From: Calliopum simillimum
Lineage: Eukaryota; Arthropoda; Insecta; Diptera; Lauxaniidae
NCBI GenBank assembly: GCA_951812925.1
Contig: OX638371.1
Coordinates: 118,567,124 to 118,631,123 of the forward strand
DNA length: 64,000 nucleotides
Direction: 5' to 3'
Shown in pieces: positions 9,001 to 21,768 of this stretch. The position numbers were made by a program, and so were the translations under genes. The notes below the pieces were generated by a model, which was given only the letters and a program-made list of their open reading frames with translations, made no database searches and was not told where the DNA came from. Position 1 is the stretch's first letter. Every line of letters starts with the position of its first letter.

Positions 9001-10829
9001 TCATATTTTTGTATAAATTTAGAATAACCCAGTCGGAAATAAATGAATCAGATGGACCTGTAAAGTCTGTGGCATGGATTTACACGAAATACAATCTGAG
9101 CATTGCGATTGATATTTGATTTGCCTCAGGAAATAAAAACAAAGGTATCAGGTCTTTCATGAAACTGAAAGGAAAATTAAGTGCGAGCAGTCATTTCCCA
9201 ATAGACTTTGCTTCACATCCGCTTCCTAGATTGAAACATTTCGTGCTTTTCCCGCAATGTCTAAATTAAATTGGCCGCAATCTCTTTCCTACTGGGCATA
9301 TGCGGTAACAATATGAAATCTGTGCAAGACCCAACAACAACATAGCATTTACATGATCACGTACAGCAACAACAGCAATAAGAGAGAGACAACAAAACAC
9401 AACACAACACAGCAAAATAATGTTTCGCACTTAAACACGTAAGCAAAATGCTGGGAATACAAACTTTCGATATGCAGTTTTACACCCACACTACACCCCC
9501 CCCCCCCCCTCCTTTAAGCTTAGCTCCCGCACACAAAGTTTCTGGCAGCGCGTTTGCATCTGATTTTGGCCAAGAAACAGCAACAACATTAAAGAAACTG
9601 CTGCTGCCGTTGTGTCGTTCGTGTACGATGATGCCAAAGCCATTGAGTCGAGTTAAATGAATTGGGAAACAAATTCTGCAGCAATTTGTGGACGTGTGAA
9701 TGGATGCGGTGAGGCAGATCTTGGTGCCGTTGTTAGAATCGTTGCCTGCTGCTTAGCTGCTCGACGGTGTCGGTGTATTGGTGCCGTTGAAGTCATTATC
9801 GAGCACATCGAAAGCGGTATGCAAATTACTTTTCAACGGGTCCTGCGCACCTAATACATGACCAACAACAACAACAGAAACAACTATAACACCATTTGTG
9901 AATGCAATTAGTACAAAGGATTGTTTGCTCTATGCATCTCATCTGACACCTTTGGGCCAACGCATTCCTTCAGATAAAGTTTTTGAAATTCATTGTAAAA
10001 TCTCGCCAAAAAACTATGGTTACGGCTCAGATGAGCAGCTGTATTGGATTAAAATTGACTTCAAATGCAATTGTCAAAGATGTGGTCGAGTCTGGCGAAA
10101 TCATCGCATCATATTTTTGCAGTTGGGAGAATCACTTAAGTGTATTGACTAAAAAAGAAAGAAAAGCCGGAATAATCTGGGTCATTTATGGATTGGAAAA
10201 TTAATCGAGGCCCGTGGCAAATTAACAACGTCTGTGTCTTCATAACTCGCAATGACAAATAAAATTTTCGTTTCGTCTCTCGACTAGAAACGAAACGAAA
10301 TAGGGGCCTATATCTTTGGATTTGACGCAGCTGTCGTTTAAAAGTTTGATTCAAAAAGGTAAATAGTGTATCGAACACCTTGCAAAACGTGGGGGAATTT
10401 GGAGAAGAGAGTTGTGCTCCCCATTCTTAAAAAGCTATGTCTCTGCACCCATAGCAGCTATCATTTTAAAACTTGATACTTTATATTTCCCATCTTCAAT
10501 CTAGACAGAAAAGATGGACATCATACAAAGTAAAATCAACGCGCCACCGTTTGTCGGGTCAGCTTGTCTTAGATAAATTGTTCTATCTCCAGTTAAGTTA
10601 CCCGGCATTGAAGTTTAAAAATGTATTAACTAACAGGGAGGGATCACTGAATTTAAGAAGCATAAAAATTATCCCGTAGCAAATTAATCGAAAGAGGCAT
10701 TCCTTCAATGTAAAGAAATTCAAATAATTTTAGTTTAAATCTATACTTTGAGTTTATTTTAAGAGCAATTTGAATTAAAATAACAATTTTAGTACAATCA
10801 TTTGGGAGAATAAAATGATGTTACCTGGA
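9001..10829. other. Unique non-coding region with CAA repeats, poly-C and a hairpin
   Basis: Contains CAA/AACAAC repeats (about 9330-9420 and 9860-9890) and a poly-C run at about 9497-9510. A perfect hairpin, TTTCGTTTCGT...AACGAAACGAAA, lies near 10267-10300. No conserved protein is evident in the short frames. Confidence 0.45.
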
Positions 10830-11189
10830 AAGTTTTGCGGGATTTTTGCAAATGAGTTATTTTATAGATTTCGATGTGCTCTTTCAGAATTTCAACTTTG
10901 CTAACTCAAATCGTGTTCGCTCGCGCCGCCATATTGGAAAACGGTAACATTTATAGAAAAATATTGTGGAGCAATGTTTTAGTTTATGAAATTTTCTATA
11001 TAAATGACCTTTCAATTGTTTTTGTACGACTTATAACTCAGGAGATATCCTAATTCAAAATTTGAAAAAAATTAGTAAATCGTGCATGCCGCTTATGAAT
11101 AGGCACAGTGATGTGTTAAGCTTAAAATTATGATAACTCATGAACGGTGAGTCACTTGTTTAAAGTAAAAAGATTTGTTTATAGGGAAG

Positions 11190-11650
11190 TACTTGCACTA
11201 CAATCTACAATAATATTTTTTTTTTTTTCAGATGATCTATAATTTGGGAGATATTTTTTAAACAAACCTAAAATTTAGAAAAAAACCGTTTTTTCAAAAT
11301 AGCTCCAAAACGGTTCGTCTTAGAAAAAAAATTGTTGATGCATTTTTCTTTTCGAAGTGTTTTTTCGTCAGTACTGCGCATAGTACAATGTTCAATTTTG
11401 AATGATTTTCAAGACGCGATATCTCATGAACGGTAAGTCGGACGAAAAAACAGTTCGGAGTGACCCTTATAGGAAATTGAACGTTCTACAAAATGCGAAA
11501 AAATGTTTTTTTCTAGAACTAACCGTTTTGGAGATTTTTTGAAAAAACGGTTTTTTTTTCGAAATTTCAGGTTTGTTATAAAAATATATCCCAAACTATA
11601 GGTCATCTGAAAAAAAAATCATATGTTGGTTGTAGATTGTAAAACTTCCA
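11190..11650. mobile_element. Foldback repeat with ~130-bp arms
   Basis: The left arm (about 11190-11320) and right arm (about 11515-11650) are inverted copies. Both carry an ACAATCTACAA motif, poly-A, GATGATCTATAATTTG or its variant, AAACAAACCT, and AAAAAACCGTTTT. A third, single-arm copy lies at 32165-32250. No coding capacity. Confidence 0.65.
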
Positions 11651-12229
11651 AATGACTGTACTATTTATATAATTATAAAATATCCTTTCTTCGATTTTTC
11701 TGTTAATGACAGCATCGAGGTTTAAATTTCGGGCTACGGAATGTTCAATGGGTAGAATAGATAAGTTGCATAACCTTTCTTGTCCTTTGAATTTCTGCAA
11801 TAAGTTTTTATCAATTTTAATTTTGGAAATGATCGCTCAAACTGAAAGACATGAAATGAATCTTTAGGTAAGTAAATTCGCAAAGTCTAATATAGAATTT
11901 GAATTTCCTATTTCGAGTCTAAAAGTTGATCAAATACTCAGAATTTCTTTGGTAAATGAGACAAATAGGTCTATTTTATATAAATCAACATATTCTAAAT
12001 CCCACTCTAATAAATTAAAGTCATTTAAATTTTGAGACGTTCAAACTCGCTAATTTCATCAATATTACGATACACCTTCCTCTGACGAGTTAAGGCCAAT
12101 TCAGGGCTGATATACCATATTTCTACTACAATATGTATTTGGTTGCGTTTTTAATTCTCTAAATTCATTTGTATTCCAATTTTCTTATAAAATTTACAGA
12201 AATTTCTCCTATTAAATTATTTTATATTA

Positions 12230-13400
12230 AAACTAGCTGTTTTACCCGGCTTTGCACGGGTTTTAAAAAAAAGCCGATATATTTATTTTATCGGTAAAAT
12301 TCCAAAAGTATCGCAAAATATTAAAATATACATTGAAGAAATCGGTAAGAGTCCAAGTTTATGGAAAAACGTCCAAAATATCCGTAAATGTCCAAAGTAT
12401 CAAAATACACCGAAGAAGTCGGTAAAAGCCCAACTGTATCGAAAAACATCTAAAATATCGGCAAAAGTCTAAAGTATAGGTAAAAGTCCAAATATAACGT
12501 AAAACATCCAAAATATCGGTAAAAATCCAAAAGTATTGGAAAACATCGAAGAAATAAGAATAATAATACTTGATTGTTATTATTATGAATAAGTAGCATG
12601 TTAAAGACTAAATTTTTCTATGCGAACGATTCAAATCAATAAATACTATATATACAAAAATCAGTAAAAGTCCAAATAAAGCGAAAAAGATACAATATAT
12701 CGAAAAAGGTCCAAAAGTTTCGAAAAACATTGAAACACATCGAAAAAATCGGTTAAAGTCCAAGTTTATCAAAAAACATCCTATATATCGGTAACAGTTC
12801 AAATACATATATCGAAAAACATCCAATACATATATCGAAAGAAGTACAAAAGTTTCGAAAAATAGTGACATGAAAAAAAAAATTTTTCGAAAAACGTACA
12901 AAATATCGGTAAAAGTCCAAAAATGTCGAAAAACATCCTACATATCGGTAAAAACCCAAAATTAATGGAAAACATTGAAGAAATTGGTGAAAGTCCAAAT
13001 ACATATATCGAAAAATATTCAATATATCAAAAAGGGTCCAAAGTTTCGGAAAATATTGAAACACAACAAAGAAATTGGTAAAGTCCAAGTTTATCGAAAA
13101 ACATCCTAAATATCGGTAAAATTGCAAAAAAGAAATCGAAAAACATCCTATATATCGGTAAAAGCCCAAAAGTTTCGAAAAATATTGAACCACATTGAAG
13201 AAATCGGTAAAAGTCTAAAAACAAAACATCCAATATATCGAAACAAATTCAAAATTTTTTGGAAAAATAGTAAAATATGTACATCGAAGAAATCGGTCAA
13301 AGTCCAAGTGTTTCGAAAAACATCGTAAATATCCAAAAAAGTCAAAAAGAATTGAAAAATATTGAAAAACATGTAAAACATCCTTAAAAGTCCAAAAATT
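12230..13400. repeat. Degenerate satellite (CGGTAAAAGTCCAAA / CGAAAAACATCC phrases)
   Basis: For about 1.1 kb the sequence alternates diverged copies of ATCGGTAAAAGTCCAAA and TCGAAAAACATCCAATATA at roughly 35-45 bp spacing, with 'gaagaaatcggt' recurring. It is bordered on the left by a CCCGGCTTTGCACGGGT phrase (12248-12264) that often marks insect repeats. The minus strand stays open in several frames and encodes recurring FYRYIGCFS-like peptides. This follows from the repeat and is not evidence of a gene. Confidence 0.75.
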
Positions 13401-15116
13401 GAGTTGGCATCACTGACCAAATCACTCTCATTTTTGCTCTCATCAACAACACAACATCAAGAATAAAAAAAAACAATAAATGAAAGAGACGGAAAAGACA
13501 ACAACAAAACATAACTCATGGCGCAGCAAGCAATAGCGACTGAAATGCAAACGATCATTTTTATATAAGCATTGAATTTTTTTCTTCAACAACTTCATAC
13601 TAAAAAAAAAAGAAGGTTTATCTTATAAAAACCAAAAAAATAAGTATACAATTCTATTCCTTACCACACGTAGAACGTTCTTAACAAAAAATTATTAAAA
13701 TCGGTTCGGTACATTTTGCACCAAATTGTTACATAGGGTTTTCATATAAGCAATTTTATATAAATAGTATAGATAGTACAAAATTTGAACCAATTTGCCA
13801 AAAAAATTTGCCAGGTAAAACTCACTAAGTGCATAGGAATAGGGGCCCATAGCATTTTGCTCATCATGCCACCCTGTATCTAATCTTCTCAATTGGGATA
13901 GTTTTCTGAAACTGCATCAGTATTTTTACATCAACACTGCATATTCAACACAAAATTTTGCTGCTGCTCTTTTTTAGAGTTGTAGGTCAAAGCAGTACTA
14001 TCGCTTTTTCCGATGATTCATTGCCACTGCTATTGAGCTTTGTTGGTCTGACTGAGACGTGTGTTGAAAGCAACATTATCTCAGTCCAGTCCAGTTTTCA
14101 TCATTAATGTAACCCATCCGAAAGCACTGGCAGTTGTAAGAACTACCCAACATAGTCATCATTTGAAGGAACAGCAAGGGAATAAATAAAAATCATAAAA
14201 ACTGCTACAAAAGCAATTCAACTTTCATTCATTTGCCGGGGGGAAAGAGGGAAACGCCACATATATAAATGGGCAACCAGTTATCATTCCTTCAATATGG
14301 CAAAAGGGACAACAGAAGCACTGAAGTGTACAAGCCTTGCCTCCTCATTGCTGGTGATTTATTTGACGCATTTTTTGTGCCGGGTGATGATTGCATCTTA
14401 ATCTGGCATAATGAGCAGTGCTATTATTTTTCTTTTCCACTTGCCATCACAGTCTTTTCATTTTTTCTTCATCTCTGCATTCATTATTTTACCCTTGTGA
14501 GGTTTTCGCATTTTTTTTTTTTTTGATTCGTCGCTTTATTCCTTAAGCTCTGACGGTTTATCAATGTTGCCAACAAAATGAAACAAAACCAAACTTTAGC
14601 TATAAAAGGGTAGTCTTTTTCTTAAACAATCGAAATAAGTAAGCATCATTTATTTCTATTGTTTCATAACTTACTTCAAATTTTTAATTTCTCTATTCTA
14701 TATAAGTTTTTGATACTCCATGGGGTGAGAACTGTACAACTAGCATCAGTAAAAATGGATTTATTTCAAAGAAACATTGAAGTTAATATTGGTCTTAGTA
14801 GACTCGAATCGTGGAAGGCCCAAATTATAATTGCCATAGTAATATTAAAAATCATGAATAAAAACCTTATGTTCAACAAAAAACTTGCTCAACGTATACT
14901 AACCGAAAAAATTTCGTTTGGAGCAAACAAGAATAATAAATGTTGAAAAACTTGGCTTATAGAGCGAAATGTTCACTCTGTACCTCAAAGATGAAAGCAG
15001 ATACGAGAAAACAGTTTAGCATTTGAAAGAGCTGGTTTTAAAACCTACGACACCATTCATAGGTCAAAAAGTGTAAAATATCGTTTAGAGCAAAAGATAT
15101 ACTATGTGCGTTATAT
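13401..15116. other. Unique non-coding stretch
   Basis: No recognisable gene or repeat. The sequence is AT-rich with ordinary fly-like unique composition. It ends at the target duplication of a hAT element. Confidence 0.45.
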
Positions 15117-16672
15117 ACTCGTATTAGGGATTTCAGTCCCGGGATCCCGGGATTCGAGCCATTTTGCAGTCCCGAAAATCCCGGGATTAATAGCACTAAT
15201 CCCGGGATTTCTTTTGTAAGTTTTTTAGGTTAGAAAAATTGTTAGAATGTTCCAAAAATCACCAACAAAAGTCTTACAACATTATGGTTAAATTGAACAT
15301 GATAAAGAGCTGAAGTTAATCTTAGATTGCAAAACGAGATGGAGTAGTCTTTTAGATATGCTGCAGCGCTTTTTATGCTTGAGAGTAGCATAAAAACAGC
15401 TTGTATTGACTTAAAGGTTTCTTCGATCCACTGTAGCGAATTTAAAATTATTAAACAATTAGCTCGTACTCTTCAACCAATCAAAATCACTATTGATATT
15501 ATAAAGAAAGATAAATCTGCTTTGAGTAATATCTTTTTACTAAAAGGCACTTCAGACTAGTTCTCTTATGTTTTTCTGTATGATTTTTTCTCTGACTGCC
15601 AATTTTTTATTGTTTTTAATTTATATTGTTGAAATTGTTTTAATTTTTTATTTTTCAAACAACATTTAAAAATTTGAAAGCTCCTATGAATTCTATTTTC
15701 AAATAGACTCAAATCTAATGCCAAAATAACTCATATGAGTTTTCTTCTGATAAATAATTTGTGTAATAAATGTCATTCCCACTATCAGAGTTGCCATATT
15801 TGACGACTCATACGAGTTTCTGTATGACTTCTCAGATAGTCTGAAGCGGCTTTAAGCTCGTGGAAAGGATTTTATCTGACATTTTTCAATTTTTGATAAG
15901 TCCCAATAATGACTACTGTAAAGCTCTGAAACTATCTAATACACATAGATGAGTTTTGGTGCGCATATAAATTGCATCGGAACAATTTACATTCATTGGT
16001 TTAATTGGAAATGCTCTGCCCTCCGTACAAAAGAAGGTATCGCAATGCACACCGGGAAATGCTAGTCGCTCATAAAATTTACTAAATGTGTCGTTTATTT
16101 GAATAGTAGTGCATTTCCATATAATTTGTTAAATTGGTTTTGTTAAAAATTAATAAAATTAGTTTTTAACACAAAATTATGTTAAAATATACTTTGGTAA
16201 AATTATTGAATGTATAGTTTTTCCAAAATCGCAGCCAATTCTAAATAACCACTGTTCGAAGTATTCTTTTTGCATTTCCCAATAATTAAAAAAGTGGAGA
16301 TAGAACTATAGCGCTCTAAGGTATCGATATGTATTTAACTAAGCATATAATGCAGCAATGTACCTTTATGCGTGTTTTTGAAGTAAATAAATATTTATGA
16401 ATTTTTTTTTTTATAAAAGGCGTGAATTGCTTAATAAAATGTACCTGCTTTAAGAAATTGTTCTTTTTTAAATAAAATATCTTTGTAGGGGTGTAGTAGG
16501 GGTATATAAGACAAAATATTAGGAATTTTTAATACTAAATTCTGTTCTATTTACGAAGAAAACAAAATTCATACAAATCCCGAAAAATCCCGGGATCCCG
16601 GGATTCAAAAATTTCTGATCCCGAAATCCCGGGATCGCAAAAAGTCCAAAAATTGGAATCCCTAACTCGTAT
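15117..16672. mobile_element. hAT-family transposon, 8-bp target duplication ACTCGTAT
   Basis: The element proper is 15125-16664 (1540 bp). It starts TAGGGATTTCAGTCCCGGGA and ends with the inverted match ...GGAATCCCTA. It is flanked on both sides by a perfect ACTCGTAT (15117-15124 and 16665-16672), the 8-bp duplication expected for hAT elements. The subterminal regions are full of CCCGGGAT repeats in both orientations. The element at 48463-50660 has related ends, so both belong to one family. It carries only a broken transposase fragment and cannot move by itself. Confidence 0.92.
15295..15560 (+). pseudogene. hAT transposase fragment
   Basis: The first frame reads EHDKELKLILDCKTRWSSLL and continues DMLQRF, the typical hAT phrase in which DCKTRW-S-L precedes a helical segment. 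A +1 shift near 15375 continues the match with residues like SSIHCSEFKIIKQLARTLQP, which fits the following hAT region. The N-terminal DNA-binding domain and the C-terminal dimerisation domain are missing. It lies inside a hAT element with intact ends, so it is an internal remnant of that element. The frame change and truncation make it non-functional. Confidence 0.75.
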
Positions 16673-16739
16673 ACAGTAAAACACAGGCAATGCACTATTG
16701 GGCGAAATGAGGTTAGGCGTCTCAAAAATCTGTAACTCT

Positions 16740-17170
16740 TTATCCGTTACAGAAAAAAAGGTCAAATTTTATACAAACAATTTTGAATATATTTGTGCAA
16801 AGATGGCAAAAGCTGCTATCGAGCAGTTTTTGTGAAAATGAGTTATGCAGTCCAAGGTACTGTTTCCTGTGAGATCTACAAGCTGGCAAAATCAGATTTG
16901 CTCTAGGACTTGCAGTATCTTAGAAAAACGACTTGAAAACTGAATTTTGTGATTTTTTCACATCAATTAAAAATTTAAATTTGTTCTCCTGAAAAATTAT
17001 GAAAACATTCGATCGCAGCTTTTGCCATTTTTGCACTAATATGGTCTTTATTTTTTTTTTGAGAACATTAAAATGACTAAATATTTTTCAGTGCACATAA
17101 GATCCTTATAAAAATGTTAAATGTTTTTTGAACCATATACCTTGGACAATTTTCGAACCGTTTTACTAGA
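16740..17170. repeat. Diverged inverted repeat
   Basis: GTGCAAAGATGGCAAAAGCT near 16796 is mirrored by AGCTTTTGCCATTTTTGCAC near 17017. A CCAAGGTA motif near 16853 is mirrored by TACCTTGG near 17147. Arms of about 130 bp are suggested but diverged. It resembles the other foldback repeats in the window. Confidence 0.5.
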
Positions 17171-18900
17171 AAAAATATTTAGGTCTAAAGAGTACTTTGG
17201 CCCCATACTGCGATGCTTTTTTCAAAAAATAATAGCTAATTTTTTTACAATCTATGTGCATACAAAATTTTAACTCACACATTTACCGAATACCGATTAA
17301 AATCGAACTTTAAAAATTTGAAATTAAAGCTCAAAACGAATTCATACAAAACAAATAAAATGCAACTGAAGTCGTGGATATGAAAATTTGCATGGAGCTC
17401 ACATCTATGCAGAGCAACCAGAGCAGTCTGTTTAATATTTTCATTTTCATTTTAATTTTATTTTAATGTCCACAGCAACGAGCGATATTTTAACCAGTTA
17501 AATATTTTTCCCTTTGGCTGAGTCCCTGCAGCGGTGCATCTTCCACTTCAGCGCCATGCGGCGAATCTCATTCGCATCAAATCCTACACCCAAACACGCT
17601 CGGGTGTTAAGCACTATAAATTATTTAATAACAAACAAGCATGTATAGGCATACACACAAACACACATACATATTTATATGTGTGGCTGAATATTGAACT
17701 GTAAATGTGTGTGTGCCTGCGATTTTAAATTGCACAATAAAAAACAAAAAACAACCTTAAGCAGACGGAAGTGGCGCTTTACTCCCACCACCAGCGTCAG
17801 TCAGTGTGTTGCAGCGGCTGCTGCTGCGTTTCAACTGCCACTTGTTATGTCGGTCCAATCTATTTGTGCACTCGAAATCGAGCCTAGCGGTGTGTCCTTA
17901 AAAACTTAAATAAAATTAAAAACTGAATTCCGTCGCACTTTTTATGCAGCGCCAGCAGCAGCATCACTTTTTGTATAATTAATTTTTCTTGTTCAGTGGT
18001 TTTGTACAATGGCAACCAGAAAACTGGCAGGGCTACTGCTGTTGTTGAGTTTTTCGAACGAACCGACCGACCGATGCAGCTCACTGACATTGTCAGTCCA
18101 GCATACACCTGCGACCAGTGAGATCTTGTATATATGAAAAGAAGGACCAATGTGCTATAGATACGAAATCAGGTGTTGGACAAAACTGCTGAGGCAATTA
18201 AAAAAAATTTCAATTGACAAAAATTCGCAACGGAACAACAAGAAACTTGACGTAAGAAAACTAAAAGGGAAAACTTCCAAGAACCAAAAAACCAAGTAAA
18301 AATTCCCCGTAATTATTTTTACGGAAGTTGTGTTTCGAGTTATTTGAATTTTGAGTTGTGGGTCGTCTTTAACTACATACTTTTATACAGCTTTCACGAA
18401 ATATTTTGCCATTCAGGCAGGTATTATGGTGTTCGATCGATTCTCGATTAGTTGGCTCCTGGTAACTCTCTCACGAAATCCATAGCCTCAACTTGAAATA
18501 TTCCAAAAGGAAGACAGCAAAACGACCACATTGATGGCAGTTTCACCCCCAAAATCTGCAGCTTCAAGTATAGGAACGGGAAAAAAAGAAATAAAAACAG
18601 ATGCATTTAATAAAAACCAAACAAAGGAAATTCATAATATTCCTCCAAACGACTACGATGTTGGACTACTGGATGCTATATTGCTCCTGGCGCTTGCAGT
18701 TTCAACAATCGCTCGTTTACTCATCGTTCGCGCAGGTTGCAACTTGGCATAATATTTTGTTAATTCTGCCTTGTCACCCTTTGCTTTACATACATGAAAT
18801 GTTGATTTTTCTCCGCTTCAACGTTTTTGTTTGAAGATTTTCTCTGTCAACTGCTTTACGACCATATAGTCGTACTCGTAGGACGAAAATAAACATGGAA
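17171..18900. other. Unique non-coding region, fly-like composition
   Basis: Moderate GC, with CA, CAG and CGAC microsatellites (for example GAACCGACCGACCGATG near 18058). Several 60-90 codon frames exist on both strands. None resembles a known family, and I see no convincing splice or start context. Confidence 0.4.
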
Positions 18901-21768
18901 ACCTGAATAAAATGAAGTTTTATTCGTATAACGTCATACATGGGTAATTATTTTTCAAATGAACCACACGTTCATTTTCCCAAAAATTGCAATTACTACA
19001 ATTCTCATAAGTACTTAGTTTTCTTTTGTTTAAATTAAATACACTTTGGAATTAATGCAAGCTCCGTCGCACAGTGGTCCCAAAGTGTATTTTTTATATC
19101 AATATTTTTTGCCCGATTGAGCACGCATTGCAGAAAGATTTCAATCATGAGGACTTATATGTAATTGAATAGGAAATATAATAAGCTACCGTTTTTTAAA
19201 AAACAAATAGTTTTGACTACCTTTCTAGGGGCTCAAATCCGAAAAATTGAAAACGGAAAATTTATAAAACTTTATAACTCGAGTACCATTTATGGGTAGA
19301 TACGTTACCTATGGAGTTTCTGTGAAACTTATTTTTTAAAAATTTCCTCGGCTTTGTCCGGGAAACCTTATATAACCTGATAGTTTTGTTTTTGGAATGC
19401 ACACTTATTTACCGCATGTGTGAATTAACAAGCTGTGACACTTTTTTAATTAGAATATCTCCTAAACTATTAGTCGTACGAAAACAACTCCGAGGTCTTT
19501 TCTATGCCCTAAAAATTGGGCTACAAAATTGTCTTTAACTATTTTTCTGAAAAGATTCCGCTATGATCTTTTTATTTTTAATGCATAAGTTCAGATCATT
19601 CTGGTGAAAAAATTTTACTTGGATTTATTTTGCAGAAAAATCCGAATTTTCTGGGCAAATTACTATTTTAACGATGTTTTTAAATAAAGAATTTGTGTAT
19701 TTATTTTTTAAAGTATTTTTTGTTAAGAAACATAAACTTTTTATGCTATAAAAAACATACATACATACCCTAATATGTATGTATGTTTTTCATTATTTGT
19801 TACAATAATGGATAAAATTTAATTTGCATATGTCGACTAAAAATATTTTTTTTCATTCATTTTTTGGAAAACCAACCAATCGATTTTGTTCAACGTAGTC
19901 TAATTTTCTCCAAAATTTAATATGCTTTTGTAATATATACTCATATCAATCTTTATTTGTTAAAATAATAGCAAAAATTAAGTTTTTGTGTGTCCACTTA
20001 CAACTTTTTGTTCATTCCAATTTTAACGGTTTTTTGGCATTTTTTCAAAAACAGCTCTAACGATTTTTTTAAAAATTTGCCGAAATATGCAGAATAAGAT
20101 AGGCTTTTATAATATAAAATAACCCCAGAGGGATGTTGTTATCGTCATTTAAATTCTCAGAACAGCGCCGCGGCTAAGTATGTAGACCTCTCATTTTTAA
20201 TTTTGCGGAAAAAATTTGTTTTTGCAAGTTATGGGCATGGAACATCAGAGTGTTAATTTAGTGTTTTTGCGAAAAACCGATGCAAAATTTTGAAAATTTA
20301 CAAAATGGCGGCCATTTTTTGAAAAATCATAAAAGTTCATCTCTCAAAAGTTTTGCAGAAGACTTGTTTTGCATTAAATGGTTCACGAAGAGAATTTTGA
20401 GCTGAAAATAATCCCAAACTAATCAATTTTGGGTGCGATTTTCAGCTTCGCCACAGTTTTCTTGATATCAAGAAATAATGTGATTGTTTATCAAAAAAGT
20501 GAATATGCGCATTTCAGCTTAATTCAATTCAATTTTGGATTGTTCATCAAAAATTTATTAAACTCAGCCCTTTTGTACTTGTTTATAAAAAAAAAAAAAA
20601 TATTCCCATTTGCTCTTAATAATTTCTTCTGTATCAAAACATGAATACGACCAGTTTTGCCAAATGCAAGAAATGTCATTTCATTTTCAAAACTCAATGT
20701 ATCAAAAAGTCCAAAGACACAGTCAGTGCATCGAATCATCTCATTGCGGGATGTCGGTGGTATTTACTATATTATAAATACCCAATTCGACTGTCGAGCA
20801 GGAAATATTTAAGCAGTAGGTGACATAGTCATATTGAAAATCACAAATACACAGAATAAACACAAATGAAATTATATATGTATCACAAAAAAGATTGAAT
20901 TAATCCAAAAATTGGGCTTATTTTTTTTATAAGCAAGAACAAAGTGGCATGCATTGAGTACATACATTTGGCATTAATTATCAAAATTTATATCATGCCC
21001 AAATTTGAGCTTGAATTGCAAGTTTGGCGTATTTTAGGATGATTTTATGCTGTATTGGTCTTAATTCTGAATATTTCATTTAAGAACGATTTGAGCTGGA
21101 TTTAAGAAATTTGTTTTTTTCTCCGTGTTGTGAGAGCCACGGGAATTTTTTTTCTAAAAAGTCACGTGTTAATTTTTTATCTTTATTTTGTGCAAAAAAA
21201 AAAAAAAAATATTCTAGAAGAATATAACTCCCATTGCTTAGAAAATACAAGGTATACAAAAAAAACAATATTTCCTATATAAATCATAAGAATATTGACA
21301 AAATGATGGCCATGTTTGGAAAAATCTTAAAAATTAATTTTCCACAAAAAAACATTTTTTTTTCTTTAAACCTCTGTTTTTGAAAATTTTTTTTTTTTCG
21401 TAAATCATACGAAAGGTGCATGAAAAGCATGTGTTTTTCAAAAGATTTCTGTAAAAAAAGACCAAGCGATTACGATTAGCTGCTTTAAATGCCTTTACAA
21501 AAAGTGCAATAATTCTAAAATTAACTTGCGTTTTTCGAGATACTTATGGACCCAATATTCTATATACTTAGGAAACATTTTTTTATATTGTTTATAAAAA
21601 CTCATTACTTACGCCAAATACCTTCAATAAAGTTAGTCTAAATAAAAGTCGTAAGAAAAAACGGGTGAAAGATCTTCCAAGAGAGGTCCTTCTTTTTCCT
21701 AAAAGAACTAAACAAAAACAAAGTGCACGGCTATGACTGAAAAATTGGTCTTTCAAATAAACATAGCT
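18901..21768. other. AT-rich DNA with diverged foldback-type repeats
   Basis: Poly-A/T-rich sequence with phrases such as 'aaaatttataactcgagtacc' that are common in the foldback repeats elsewhere in the window. A perfect hairpin of ACATACATACAT and ATGTATGTATGT lies at about 19752-19790. No gene recognised. Confidence 0.4.

Noticed and set aside
12608..13420. Four long minus-strand frames with FYRYIGCFS-like repeats
   Set aside because: The repetition is that of the DNA satellite, and the frames shift between units.
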